Assembly: GCA_964388965.1 (NCBI GenBank)
Contig: CAYMCP010000004.1
Coordinates: 13,547 to 77,546, forward strand
Source: Albibeggiatoa sp964388965
Lineage (GTDB): Bacteria; Pseudomonadota; Gammaproteobacteria; Beggiatoales; Beggiatoaceae
Reading direction: 5' to 3'
DNA: 64,000 bases
Both the position numbers and the translations under genes were made by a program. Shown in pieces: positions 18,521 through 27,819 of the stretch. A model generated the notes under the pieces. It was not told where the DNA came from. It did not search any database and saw only the letters and a list, made by a program, of their open reading frames with translations. Positions within the stretch are counted from its first letter, which is position 1. The number at the start of each line of letters is the position of its first letter.

Positions 18521-19099
18521 TTATTTATTCAGTTGTTTATCTTTTAACACGCTGCAACACCCATAATATTTTGGATGTGAGCAATAGCCTAAAATGACTA
18601 AAATATTGGATAATGTATTAGCAATGGCTTGTAACATTAATAGGATAAAACATAATGGAATGGCAGATTTTAATAAAAATCGGTAAGCTAATCCGCCGGG
18701 GTCGGGTGAGCTTTCCATTTGGAAAAATGACGCGGAAACAAATGGATAGGAGCTGTAAATAATTAAAATACAAAACGGGAGTAGAAATAATAAATTGCCC
18801 AATAGATTAATCCACGCTCGCCCAATGTCTGTTATCCATTTGGATTGATAGAAAATATCAACACGTACATGTTCATCATGTTTGAAGGTGTAGGCTGCAC
18901 CCAGTAAAAATATTAGTGCGAATAAGTGCCATTGTAATTCTTGCAATTGTACTGAGCCGATACTGAAAAAACGTCGCATCATCACGTCGTAGACAATAAT
19001 CAGTACCATGAATAGCACTAACCATGCGGTTATTCGTCCAATCCATTCATTGAGGAGATTGCTTGAGGTGATAATGAATTTCATGTTTATAGAACTCAT
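18521..19099 (-). CDS. dctQ: TRAP transporter small permease (DctQ type)
   Basis: A 192-residue protein with four membrane helices and the subgroup signature RRFFSIGSVQLQELQWHLFA. The upstream region is unusual. A family A repeat begins at 19088, three bases before a second in-frame ATG (19082-19084, residue 6, MKFIIT), and supplies the outer ATG at 19097-19099. The native leader and ribosome-binding site have probably been replaced by the element. The weak AAAG upstream of the outer ATG also lies inside it. Confidence 0.83.
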   Translation of the reverse strand: MSSINMKFIITSSNLLNEWIGRITAWLVLFMVLIIVYDVMMRRFFSIGSVQLQELQWHLFALIFLLGAAYTFKHDEHVRVDIFYQSKWITDIGRAWINLLGNLLFLLPFCILIIYSSYPFVSASFFQMESSPDPGGLAYRFLLKSAIPLCFILLMLQAIANTLSNILVILGYCSHPKYYGCCSVLKDKQLNK

Positions 19100-19172
19100 T
19101 TGGCATCTTTAAAATAAACGAACATTAATTTAAAGAGACAAGGTTTTGTAGAGACAAGACATGCCTTGTCTA
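19088..19172 (+). repeat. element family A, truncated copy
   Basis: Starts with the family end TATAGAACTCATTTG and follows the full copy at 48791 for about 85 bp, through AGAGACAAGGTTTTGTAG and the CCTTGTC hairpin arm. The distal inverted repeat is missing. It overlaps the first codons of dctQ. Confidence 0.75.
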
Positions 19173-19493
19173 TAATACTTCGCTAAGGTACGATGCCCGC
19201 TTGGCGGGTGGCTTGTTTATCTGAATCATTGGCGTGATTGTACTCTAAATTCAAACTATCTACCACAATCCGCGCGGTATCCATGCGTCAGTCCCAATTA
19301 ACACCATCTATCTACCATTTAGCCTTACTAGTTGTAAAGTTGCTTGCAGTTTGAATATGTATGTCATAAGCTCAACCAGTAAATATCCTACCTGCTCAAA
19401 ACTCAAAACGCTATGTATTAGTGCTTTACTTAGTGCAATAGAACAACCCAAGCGCACACTTCATTATGTTTTAGTTGTAAAAAAGGCTTTGTT
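19173..19493. other. intergenic region between dctQ and pentapeptide gene
   Basis: About 320 bp with no gene. A compact hairpin (CCCGC-TTG-GCGGG around 19194-19206) is visible. No binding-protein remnant (dctP) can be recognised. Confidence 0.4.
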
Positions 19494-20030
19494 ATGAATG
19501 CGAAACAAGTTGCTTTAATTCTATGTATTTCTATTTTTGTCAGCTTTGTAGGAGAGATTAGTTCGACTTACGCTGCAAATTCAACACATATTTCCCGACT
19601 TAAAAAAACCAAAAGTTGTAATCGTTGTAATTTATCCAGTGCCAATTTAATAGGTAGTCGCTTAATTCGAGCTAAGTTGCGTAGTGCAAATTTACAAAAT
19701 GCTAGTTTACGCAGTGCCAATTTGCGTGGTGCTGATTTAACCAGAGCTAATCTAACTCGTGCACGTTTACGTTATGCAAATTTGCGTAGTGCAAAGATGT
19801 ATCAAGCAAATTTAAATCGTGCGAATTTACGTGGTGCGAATTTACGCGGTGCACGTTTAGGGCGCGCTAATTTAAGTTATGCTGATTTACGCGGTGCGAA
19901 TTTACGTGGTGCTGATTTACGTCAAGCTAATTTGCGTGGGGCAAAACTTAAACAGGCAGATTTGCGCGGTGCGAAGCTGAAAGGAGCAAAAAACGCAAAC
20001 TTCACAGGTGCTAAAAATGTTCGTCGTTAG
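19494..20030 (+). CDS. exported pentapeptide-repeat protein
   Basis: A 178-residue protein with a signal peptide (cleavage likely after TYA-A, near residue 28) and a CNRC pair at about 43-46. About 24 consecutive A(N/D/K)LRx pentapeptides then span residues about 48-170, predicting a right-handed quadrilateral beta helix. The family has no single function; exported members are common in cyanobacteria and filamentous sulfur bacteria. The LRGAN/LRSAN codons are only moderately repeated at DNA level. It stands alone. Confidence 0.85.
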   Translation: MNAKQVALILCISIFVSFVGEISSTYAANSTHISRLKKTKSCNRCNLSSANLIGSRLIRAKLRSANLQNASLRSANLRGADLTRANLTRARLRYANLRSAKMYQANLNRANLRGANLRGARLGRANLSYADLRGANLRGADLRQANLRGAKLKQADLRGAKLKGAKNANFTGAKNVRR

Positions 20031-20224
20031 TCTGTTACTAAAAATTTCAATCGATTTCTCATATTCCAACAGAGAAAGGCTGTAAAAAAATTGCATTTTT
20101 GGGATTTACAACAACACAAAATCAGAATTTACGCGCTAAAAAATACTAATCTCGGCGGTTCTTTCGCAGCCCTAAACCGTTGAAATAAAAAATAATTACT
20201 CGTCTTACATCATTAAAAATATAA

Positions 20225-21472
20225 TCATGCTACGCGCTTAAAAATTAACGTGCCATTGGTACCACCAAAACCAAATGAATTACTCAAAGCGTATTTAATC
20301 TTCATCTCACGGGCTTGATTCGGTACATAATCCAAACCCACACATTCCGGATCTAAATTATCTAAATTGATTGTTGGTGGTGCAACTTGGTCACGAATCG
20401 CTAAAATCGTAAACACTGCTTCCAATCCACCGGCTGCACCTAGTAGATGCCCCGTCATAGATTTTGTGGAACTGACAGATAAGTTTTTTATTGTATTATC
20501 AAATGTTCTTTTAATAGCTAAAGTCTCAATTTTATCGCCTGCTGGAGTGGATGTACCATGTGCGTTAATGTAATGCACTTGCTCTGGATTTATTTCCGCA
20601 TCCCGTAACGCATTCAACATACAGCGTCGTGCGCCGTCACCATCTTCAGCAGGTAAAGTCATGTGAAACGCATCGCCACTCATACCATAACCAATTAATT
20701 CTGCATAAATTTTTGCACCACGTTTTTTTGCATGTTCATATTCTTCCAAAATCACAACTCCCGCGCCATCACTAAGAACAAAACCATCACGTTCCCTATC
20801 CCAAGGGCGACTAGCTTTTTCTGGTGTATCATTAAAATGAGTGGATAAGGCACGTGCCGCACCAAAACCACCTAAACCCATCTCGGACGAAGCCATTTCT
20901 GCGCCACCTGCAATCATTACATCCACATCGCCATATACAATCATTCGCGCCGCGTCACCAATATTGTGCGTACCAGTAGAACAAGCTGTAACAATGCCAT
21001 AATTGGGACCTTTAATACCATATTTAACTGATAAATTACCCGCAATCATGTTAGTAATATTACTCGGTACGAAGAAAGGTGAAATTTTGCGCGGACCGCC
21101 TTTTAAAAAAGCTGAATGTCCCTTTTCAATTCCGGGAAGACCGCCGATGCCTGAGCCAATTGCAATACCAATCCGTTGTGCATTTTGCCCGGTAATCTCC
21201 AAATTTGCATCTTCGATAGCTTCACAACTGGCTACAATCCCGTAATGAATAAAGGGATCCATTTTTTTTGCTTCCTTAGCTGGGATATATTGTGTCACAT
21301 CAAAGTTATCAATCGTTCCTGCAATTTGACTTGAAAAGCTCGATACGTCATAAGCAGTCATTTTTTTAATCCCGCTTTTAGCCGCTAATGCTGCTTCCCA
21401 ACTTGCTTTAACGTTTAAACCTAATGGTGAAACTGCTCCTAATCCTGTCACAACAACACGTTTATATTTCAC
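20225..21472 (-). CDS. fabF: beta-ketoacyl-ACP synthase II
   Basis: Elongating condensing enzyme of type II fatty acid synthesis. The active site is complete: Cys164 in TACST, His in NAHGTST and His in GHLLGAAG. I place the start at the GTG (21470-21472), giving the usual N-terminus (KYKRVVVTGLGAVSPLG) and 415 residues. A TTG 15 bp upstream would add five unconserved residues. It follows acpP, from which it is separated by a hairpin with a U-tract. Confidence 0.93.
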   Translation of the reverse strand: MKYKRVVVTGLGAVSPLGLNVKASWEAALAAKSGIKKMTAYDVSSFSSQIAGTIDNFDVTQYIPAKEAKKMDPFIHYGIVASCEAIEDANLEITGQNAQRIGIAIGSGIGGLPGIEKGHSAFLKGGPRKISPFFVPSNITNMIAGNLSVKYGIKGPNYGIVTACSTGTHNIGDAARMIVYGDVDVMIAGGAEMASSEMGLGGFGAARALSTHFNDTPEKASRPWDRERDGFVLSDGAGVVILEEYEHAKKRGAKIYAELIGYGMSGDAFHMTLPAEDGDGARRCMLNALRDAEINPEQVHYINAHGTSTPAGDKIETLAIKRTFDNTIKNLSVSSTKSMTGHLLGAAGGLEAVFTILAIRDQVAPPTINLDNLDPECVGLDYVPNQAREMKIKYALSNSFGFGGTNGTLIFKRVA

Positions 21473-21492
21473 TGCGCTACACCCCAAAATAC

Positions 21493-21514
21493 AAAAAGGT
21501 CGGAGTCGCCGACC
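21493..21514 (-). terminator. intrinsic terminator/attenuator between acpP and fabF
   Basis: On the minus strand a 6-bp GC-rich stem GGTCGG/CCGACC with a 5-nt loop is followed at once by TTTTT. It lies downstream of acpP and 20 bp upstream of fabF, so partial termination would keep acpP transcripts more abundant than fabF, matching the high demand for acyl carrier protein. Confidence 0.75.
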
Positions 21515-21572
21515 TACATCATTTTTAATGTGGAGTACAAGGATTTTCGCCTGTACCCCAAATTTGACGACA

Positions 21573-21812
21573 TTAAGATTCTAAATGAGCATTAATGTAA
21601 TCGATAGCTTGTTGAACCGTAGTAATTTTTTCAGCCTCTTCATCTGGAATTTCACATGCAAATTCTTCTTCCAAAGCCATTACTAATTCCACAGTATCTA
21701 AAGAATCCGCGCCCAAATCTCCTACGAAAGAGGAACTACTTTTAACATCTTCCTCTTTAACGCCTAGTTGTTCAACCACGATTTTTGTGACGCGCTCTTC
21801 AATGCTAGTCAT
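21573..21812 (-). CDS. acpP: acyl carrier protein
   Basis: A 79-residue acidic carrier protein, modified with phosphopantetheine at Ser37 in GADSLD. The start is fixed at the ATG (21810-21812) by a strong GGAGG upstream; the longer open frame to 21911 is not used. It lies between fabG and fabF in the classical cluster order. Confidence 0.97.
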   Translation of the reverse strand: MTSIEERVTKIVVEQLGVKEEDVKSSSSFVGDLGADSLDTVELVMALEEEFACEIPDEEAEKITTVQQAIDYINAHLES

Positions 21813-21888
21813 GCTTTCCTCCACGAAACAGTTAAGACTGCTTAAATTTAAACTAAAAGTTGGATTAATAAAATTTGCTAAGATGGCA

Positions 21889-22626
21889 TTATGCCATATA
21901 CATGCCGCCATTCACATGCAAAGTTTCGCCTGTAATATAGCTTGCTGCACTAGAGGCTAAGAATACGACCGCTGCTGCAACATCTTGTACATACCCCGCT
22001 CGATTTAGTGGGATGCGTGCTAATAAGTTATTTCGATATTCTTCGGGTAACTGCTGAGTCATATCGGTATCAATAAAACCGGGTGCAATCGTATTCACTG
22101 TAATCCCACGACTGCCAATCTCCTGTGCTAATGATTTAGTAAAACCAATCACTCCCGCTTTTGACGCTGAATAATTAGTTTGTCCGGCGTTACCTGTTAA
22201 ACCTACCACAGAAGTTAAAGTGATAATTCTACCATGTTTTGCCTTCATCATTGCACGTAAACAAGCTTTTGAAACACGATAAGTTCCATTTAAATTAGCA
22301 TTAATTACCTCCATCCATTCATCATCTTTCATACGCATAAATAAGTTATCACGAGTAATTGCAGCATTATTGATTAAGATACTTGGCATTTCTAAATCTT
22401 TAAAAAGCGCGTCAACTGATTCATTATCTGCAATATTTAGAATTTTGCCCATACCTTTAATATTACTATTAGCTAGATAGTGACTAATCGTAGTTGCACC
22501 CTGTTGAGATGTTGCAGTGCCGTATACTTTCGCGCCTGCCTCGCCCAATGCAATGGCAATGGCTTTACCAATACCACGACTTGCACCCGTAACTAAGGCA
22601 ATTTCACCGGTTAAATCTAATTTCAT
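21889..22626 (-). CDS. fabG: 3-oxoacyl-ACP reductase
   Basis: NADPH-dependent short-chain dehydrogenase of fatty acid elongation, 245 residues. The cofactor motif TGASRGIG lies at 13-20, and the catalytic Ser139, Tyr152 and Lys156 (YSASK) are present. It overlaps the end of fabD by 4 bp. Confidence 0.96.
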   Translation of the reverse strand: MKLDLTGEIALVTGASRGIGKAIAIALGEAGAKVYGTATSQQGATTISHYLANSNIKGMGKILNIADNESVDALFKDLEMPSILINNAAITRDNLFMRMKDDEWMEVINANLNGTYRVSKACLRAMMKAKHGRIITLTSVVGLTGNAGQTNYSASKAGVIGFTKSLAQEIGSRGITVNTIAPGFIDTDMTQQLPEEYRNNLLARIPLNRAGYVQDVAAAVVFLASSAASYITGETLHVNGGMYMA

Positions 22627-23567
22627 TCATCATCCTCTTCGGCTTTAGCAAGTGCTTTATCTAAGTTTTCAGGATCGCCAAGTGGCATAGTTATCATGGT
22701 TTTATCAATACGTTTATTCAACCCGACTAAAACATTGCCAGGACCTGCTTTAAAAATTGTGTGTACACCTTGACCCGCCATAAGTTGAACAGTCTCAACC
22801 CAACGTACCGGATTGTGTAGTTGAGCCTGCAAAGCATATTTAATATCATTGGGATCATCGTGACAGGTAACATCATAATTGTGAATCACGGGAATGCGTG
22901 GCTTATTGATTTGTGTTTCTTCTAGTTTTTGTGCCATTTTTTCTGCTGCGGGCTTCATTAACGCGCAGTGTGACGGAACACTAACATATAATAAAGTGGC
23001 TTTTTTCGCACCCATTTTCTTAGCGATATGTGCTGCACGTTCTACTGCTGTTTTGTGTCCCGCGATGACAACTTGTCCGGGTGAATTAAAATTCACGGCA
23101 CTAACCACCTCATTTTTAGCTGCCTGCGCACAAGCTTCGATTACTTTATCATCACTCAAACCCAAAATTGCTGCCATCGCGCCCACACCTTCAGGAACGG
23201 CTTGCTGCATAAATTGACCACGATATTGCGCCAACATCACAGCGTCTAGGTAATCAATAGATTCAGCACAAACTAAGGCTGTGTATTCACCAAAGCTGTG
23301 ACCTGCCATAATTTTGGGTTCAACACCATTTTGTTGATGCCAAATCCGCCACAAAGCAACGCCTGCTGCCAATAAGGCAGGTTGGGTTTTTTCAGTTTGA
23401 TTGAGTTCTTCGGAGGGGCCTTGTTGCGACAGTCGCCACAAATCATATTTTAAGACTTCAGAAGCCTCCTCAAATGTTTGTTGTACAACAGGGTAAATAT
23501 TAGCCAATTCAGCTAACATGCCTATGGCTTGTGAGCCTTGTCCGGGAAATACAAATGCGTGTTTCAT
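22623..23567 (-). CDS. fabD: malonyl-CoA:ACP transacylase
   Basis: Loads malonyl groups onto ACP. The 314 residues match the family. The nucleophile is Ser91 in GHSFGEY and the catalytic His is His200 in VPSH. It is the first gene of the local fab cluster. The usual upstream partner fabH (and plsX) is not there; instead about 540 bp of repeats precede it. Confidence 0.95.
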   Translation of the reverse strand: MKHAFVFPGQGSQAIGMLAELANIYPVVQQTFEEASEVLKYDLWRLSQQGPSEELNQTEKTQPALLAAGVALWRIWHQQNGVEPKIMAGHSFGEYTALVCAESIDYLDAVMLAQYRGQFMQQAVPEGVGAMAAILGLSDDKVIEACAQAAKNEVVSAVNFNSPGQVVIAGHKTAVERAAHIAKKMGAKKATLLYVSVPSHCALMKPAAEKMAQKLEETQINKPRIPVIHNYDVTCHDDPNDIKYALQAQLHNPVRWVETVQLMAGQGVHTIFKAGPGNVLVGLNKRIDKTMITMPLGDPENLDKALAKAEEDDE

Positions 23568-23713
23568 TGAGCTTAGTGTTTTTAGTTTAAAGTTTCTCGG
23601 TTTTTATTATGTAAATCGATAACACATTTTGCAATAGGCATTTATCAGCAATTCTTATTTTAGAATTTCTATCCTTATTTTTCAATCAGTTAAAAACATA
23701 AGAATTATTTTCA

Positions 23714-23770
23714 TTTTTCCTCGTGACCATGCACTGCGTCGTTATTCAATTGGACAAACTAGCGTCCTAC
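23714..23770 (+). repeat. element family C, 3' half copy
   Basis: Matches the right half of the complete family C copies (TTTTTCCTCGTGACCATG, CAATTGGAC, GCGTCCTAC). It ends at the same base as the full copies and abuts the next element at 23771. Confidence 0.6.
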
Positions 23771-23890
23771 AGTATATTCTGAAAACTCTGAAAAAGTTTG
23801 TAAGTCATTGATTTTAGGTGGAGCGTATTTGCATAAGTGATTGATTTTATTATAGGCAAAAAAAGTTTTTCGGAGTTCTCAGAGTATATT
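23771..23890. repeat. MITE-like element family D, 120 bp with terminal inverted repeats
   Basis: Imperfect terminal inverted repeats of about 24 bp: the left end contains CTGAAAACTCTGAAAAA, and the right end, read on the other strand, CTGAGAACTCCGAAAAA (15 of 17 identical). The interior is AT-rich and non-coding. The same end motif recurs at 63950-63966. Confidence 0.65.
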
Positions 23891-23903
23891 GCAAATTCTT
23901 TTT

Positions 23904-24010
23904 GTATGATGCTGGTGCGTCAGCGACGCATTCTACGTGGTGCGTAGAACGAGATTTTTCCTTATGACGGTGTACTTGTCGTCACCCGACTGGACGCACC
24001 GGCATCCTAC
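23904..24010 (+). repeat. element family C, full copy, 107 bp
   Basis: Ends GTATGATGCTGGTGCGTC and, inverted, GTAGGATGCCGGTGCGTCC. Two internal stems (TTCTACG/CGTAGAA and a TGACG-type stem, GTGAC-like) are visible. It is the same length as the copy at 56705-56811 and closely similar, with conserved core GAGATTTTTCCTTATGACG. Confidence 0.8.
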
Positions 24011-24110
24011 AGCACACCATATTTGACTAGCGATGTTCTTGATTAAGAAATGGGCTTTAAAATTGAAAATTGCTGAATCTTTGGCAGAAAGTATTAAAAG
24101 TGCATCAACT

Positions 24111-27100
24111 TTAATAAACTTTACCCAATTCATACAACATCAAATTATTATTTTCTGTGGAAGGCGCGACTATCCAACAGCCTTGTTCAATACAATGAAA
24201 ATCAAAATCCCAAACTGCATTTTTACCATAAGTCGGTAATTCTATACTAAACAGCTTATTGCATTGTAATTTATTGAATTGTAATTTATTGCATTGTAAT
24301 AAATCCCAAACATGAACTGTATTATCAGCACTGACAGTAAATAATTGTTGACTATCCGGGCTAAATTCAGCACGTATCACTGTTTGTTTATGCCCTAATA
24401 ATTCATAACTTTGCTGTTCTTGATAAACTCTAACCATAAAATCACGTCCAACTAAAGCTGTTGTCTGTAAGTCAGGACTGAGTGCCGCCCACATCGTTAC
24501 ATCTTGGGTTTTAGGATAACTCAATATAGGTTTTTGCCATTGATTTTGTTGCCATAAATAGGCTTGATTGTCGCTGGTAGTTAGGATTTTATCTTGCTGC
24601 CAAACGATAGAATTCATTTCTTGGTTTTTTTGATAAAGCGGTATAAATTGCGTTTTTTGCGTGTCTAATTCAAAATATCCCATATTTCCGTCATAACTTG
24701 CAGTGACAACAGTTTTACCGTCAGGAGAAAAAGTGACCGCATTGACACCTGCTTGATGGCTTATCGTACCAAATAAATCCAGTTGATTATTCTCAATTTT
24801 CCATATTTTAGCAGTTTGGTCTAAACTCGCAGAAGCCATAAATTGACTATTAGGACTAAAAGCAATCCGTTGTACATCTCGTTCATGCGGTGTTTCTTGC
24901 GTAGCCAATAATTGACCTTCTGGCAAAGTTCGCAATTCCAGTGAACCATTTTCAAAACCAATTGCTATTTTATCGCCAAGCGGCGCAATTGTAGTCGCGG
25001 TTGCAGGTTTGGCTAAATCTAGGTAATATTGACGGGCTAAATGCGTATCCCATTTTTTGACACTGCGGTCGTTGCTCGCGCTGTAAATATACGTTCCATC
25101 GTAATCAATATCGTTTACAAATCCAGTATGCCCTTCAAGCACTTTTACAGTAACGCCACTATCAACATCCCAAATGCGCAAGGTACTGTCAGCACTGCCA
25201 GAAACAAGATAACGTCCATTTTGGATAAAATTTAAACTAAAAACTTTATCTTGATGTCCATTCAAAGTTTTAATAGCTTTTCCGCTCTCAATTTCCCAAA
25301 ATTTAATCGTTTTATCATCACTTGCGGTGGCGAGTATTTTATCATCAGGGCTAAAAATGGCTTTTTGAACATATCCCGTATGCGCACTGAAGGGTTTAAT
25401 TAGCTCACCAGTTGGTATTTTCCATAAGCGCGTAGTTTTGTCGTAAGCTGTGCTGGCTAACATGGTATCATCATGGCTAAAAGTCAGACTTGAAATCATG
25501 CCTGTTTGTCCAGAATCCAAAGTATTTTGTACTTGACCCTCCATATTCCACAGGATTATTTGATAATCATCTCCAGCACTGGCAATTAAATCACCTTTGT
25601 TATTAAGAGCTAATGCGCTAATTGGCTTAGTATCCCATTGTTTGAGTGGCTGCGTCGTCTCAAGTGACCATATTATGATTTTTCCGTCTTCTCCTGCTGT
25701 AATAAGCCATGGATTATTGGGATGATATTGAACAGCTTTTAAAGTTTTAGATTGTTCTGTGGTATTCAGTTTTTTCAATAAGTTACCATCAACAGCATCA
25801 AATAAAACAATCGTAGCATTTTCACCAACGGCAGCTAATTGTTTTTTATCTGGACTAATAGCAAGCCTATGTAAAGGAGCTTTCGCGCCACTATAATTTT
25901 GTTGTGCTCGGTCTAAACTGATGTTAATAAAACCATCAAGTAAATTACGCGCATGGCGTGGAGCGGGTTTAATTTTTTCATCAAGCGGATAAGATTGATT
26001 GAGAATATCATGTGCTTGAGCATATTGATTATGTTGTGCCAATAGGCTGCTGTGTTGAATATAAGAATTAAATAAGCTTTCAGCACGCGCTTGTTCTGCC
26101 TTGATTGCGGTTTGTTCTGCCTCAAGCGCACGGTCGCGTTCCCAAAAACCCCAAGTTGCAACCAATCCAACGATGACAGTTGAGGAAATAGCTACATTTC
26201 TAACTATTGCAGCAACTTGTCGTTTTTGTACAGCAACCCGTTCCTTATCTAAAGCAAACTGTAGACGATTTTCTTTGTCTTCAAGTTCAAGCTGGCGTTT
26301 AGCTTCAAGTTCTGCAGCTTTTTCCTCCAAACACCTAAGTTCTGCTTCTGCTTCCCGACTTTTTTCTAAAAATTTCCAAGCTAAATCAAATTTTTCTCCA
26401 TAACGACTTGCCCATAATTTTAACTGTGCATCTGAGGGATATAAACGTCTTAGATTCTCAATTAATGCTTCTGTTACTTCCAAATAGCGACCATGTCTTA
26501 ATTCGCCATTACCTTGCTCCCATTCATAGGCAGCATCTTCCCATTGTTTATAGCGTTTTGCCGTTTTAGCCTCATCATCTGTCCATTCTTTTAGACGTTG
26601 CCATTGACGAATAATACTTTCATGACGAATATCGACACGACTATCTGCTTGCAAATCACCGTTTGCAGATTTATTTTGAGCAAACAAAAAATTACATTCT
26701 AATCTTTGATACTCATCTGCCACAGTAGATACTGCTTGCCATGTTACATTAGCCAAAGCAGCTATATCTGTTAAAACAACTGGATGCCGAGAATAATTAC
26801 CGGTGTCATCTTTGTTGCTAAGTCGGCGAAATAAAATCTCTATTAATTTTTTATTATCATCAGTGGCATTATCGTAGATTCTATCCGCAGTATTTGTTAA
26901 AGCCTCTGCTAAACTCCCTTGACTATAATGTTGTAAAGTAAGCTTTTTTTCTTGCGTATTGGCTACTTTCATCCACAAATTGACCAAAGTATGTTGCAAT
27001 AGCGGTAATTGGTCTGGATAACTACCATCTCCCATCGCTTGCACATCAGCAACTAAACGCTCAATTAAATCAGGTTCGAGTTCACCATCACATATTTTTG

Positions 27101-27809
27101 CTGGAAATTCAATGGTTTCTGCAATTTGTTCACGATTCAAATAAGGGATTTGGAAGAAACCATCATTAATGGCAGTCAGTAAATCTTGTGAATACCGTGC
27201 ACAGTCATCTATAAACTCTGTACGCATGGTAATAACAACATAAATTCTTGATTTAGCAAAGTAGCTCGCTTGTAGTAACCAGCTAATAAAATTTTCAGCA
27301 ACTTCTCTATCAGCTTGTAAAAATAATTCTTCAAACTGGTCAACTACAATTAAGAGACTGTATTTATTAGAAGGTAATAGCTCTTCCAACAATTGATAAG
27401 ATGATTTTAAATCTTGTTCCAATTTTTGCTGCAAATCTTTAATTGTATTTTCATTAATAGCCTTTAACTGGTGTTTCTCACGATATGTTTCATTTAACGT
27501 ATTGATTACCGAATCCTTTCCAAAATCCCTTAATAATGCTGCTGCCAAACAGTAAAAAGGATTTTTTGCAGGACGCATAATGGCAGAACACCAATGTTCA
27601 CGACTATCTATTGATACAGTTTGTAAACGAAATAATAGCCCCGCTCGAACCAATGACGATTTGCCACAACCAGAATCACCTAATACAGCAATAAAATGTT
27701 CTTTATCTATTCTCGCTGTCAATTTAGTGATAAATTCATCACGCCCAAAATAAATATCATTTTCTTCTGTTTTGAAGGGACGTAGACCGGGATAGGGAAA
27801 ATTGCTCAT
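24111..27809 (-). CDS. STAND-type NTPase with WD40 propellers
   Basis: A large signalling ATPase of about 1232 residues. The N-terminus PYPGLRPF...YFGRDEF is the hallmark of the nSTAND1-type module. The P-loop GDSGCGKSS (about 44-52) and Walker B LLIVVDQFEELF (about 152-163) follow, then MRTEF (sensor) and RHESIIRQWQRLKEW. A Glu/Lys-rich coiled coil (about 475-512) leads to one membrane helix (about 515-535). About 14 WD40 repeats (about 610-1230), enough for two seven-bladed propellers, end the protein. The start is the ATG at 27807-27809 with GAGG upstream. WD40 repeats usually sense a ligand and release the NTPase; the effector is probably in the upstream genes. Confidence 0.88.
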   Translation of the reverse strand: MSNFPYPGLRPFKTEENDIYFGRDEFITKLTARIDKEHFIAVLGDSGCGKSSLVRAGLLFRLQTVSIDSREHWCSAIMRPAKNPFYCLAAALLRDFGKDSVINTLNETYREKHQLKAINENTIKDLQQKLEQDLKSSYQLLEELLPSNKYSLLIVVDQFEELFLQADREVAENFISWLLQASYFAKSRIYVVITMRTEFIDDCARYSQDLLTAINDGFFQIPYLNREQIAETIEFPAKICDGELEPDLIERLVADVQAMGDGSYPDQLPLLQHTLVNLWMKVANTQEKKLTLQHYSQGSLAEALTNTADRIYDNATDDNKKLIEILFRRLSNKDDTGNYSRHPVVLTDIAALANVTWQAVSTVADEYQRLECNFLFAQNKSANGDLQADSRVDIRHESIIRQWQRLKEWTDDEAKTAKRYKQWEDAAYEWEQGNGELRHGRYLEVTEALIENLRRLYPSDAQLKLWASRYGEKFDLAWKFLEKSREAEAELRCLEEKAAELEAKRQLELEDKENRLQFALDKERVAVQKRQVAAIVRNVAISSTVIVGLVATWGFWERDRALEAEQTAIKAEQARAESLFNSYIQHSSLLAQHNQYAQAHDILNQSYPLDEKIKPAPRHARNLLDGFINISLDRAQQNYSGAKAPLHRLAISPDKKQLAAVGENATIVLFDAVDGNLLKKLNTTEQSKTLKAVQYHPNNPWLITAGEDGKIIIWSLETTQPLKQWDTKPISALALNNKGDLIASAGDDYQIILWNMEGQVQNTLDSGQTGMISSLTFSHDDTMLASTAYDKTTRLWKIPTGELIKPFSAHTGYVQKAIFSPDDKILATASDDKTIKFWEIESGKAIKTLNGHQDKVFSLNFIQNGRYLVSGSADSTLRIWDVDSGVTVKVLEGHTGFVNDIDYDGTYIYSASNDRSVKKWDTHLARQYYLDLAKPATATTIAPLGDKIAIGFENGSLELRTLPEGQLLATQETPHERDVQRIAFSPNSQFMASASLDQTAKIWKIENNQLDLFGTISHQAGVNAVTFSPDGKTVVTASYDGNMGYFELDTQKTQFIPLYQKNQEMNSIVWQQDKILTTSDNQAYLWQQNQWQKPILSYPKTQDVTMWAALSPDLQTTALVGRDFMVRVYQEQQSYELLGHKQTVIRAEFSPDSQQLFTVSADNTVHVWDLLQCNKLQFNKLQCNKLFSIELPTYGKNAVWDFDFHCIEQGCWIVAPSTENNNLMLYELGKVY
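24256..24300 (+). repeat. 15-bp tandem repeat x3 inside the STAND gene
   Basis: Three units TTATTG(C/A)ATTGTAAT. On the coding (minus) strand they encode repeated LQ(C/F)NK pentapeptides between the last two WD40 blades. The unit is a multiple of three, so copy-number change would keep the frame. Confidence 0.85.
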
Positions 27810-27819
27810 TTTCAATGCC

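Larger units (their letters stand above)
23568..24110. other. repeat-filled intergenic region between the fab cluster and the STAND gene
   Basis: Contains no gene I can support. From left to right it holds unassigned AT-rich DNA with the expected fabD promoter, a half copy of family C, a 120-bp inverted-repeat element and a complete family C copy. Confidence 0.6.

Noticed and set aside
21813..21911. N-terminal extension of the acyl carrier protein
   Set aside because: Overlaps the end of fabG and lacks a ribosome-binding site, whereas GGAGG precedes the internal ATG that gives the standard protein.
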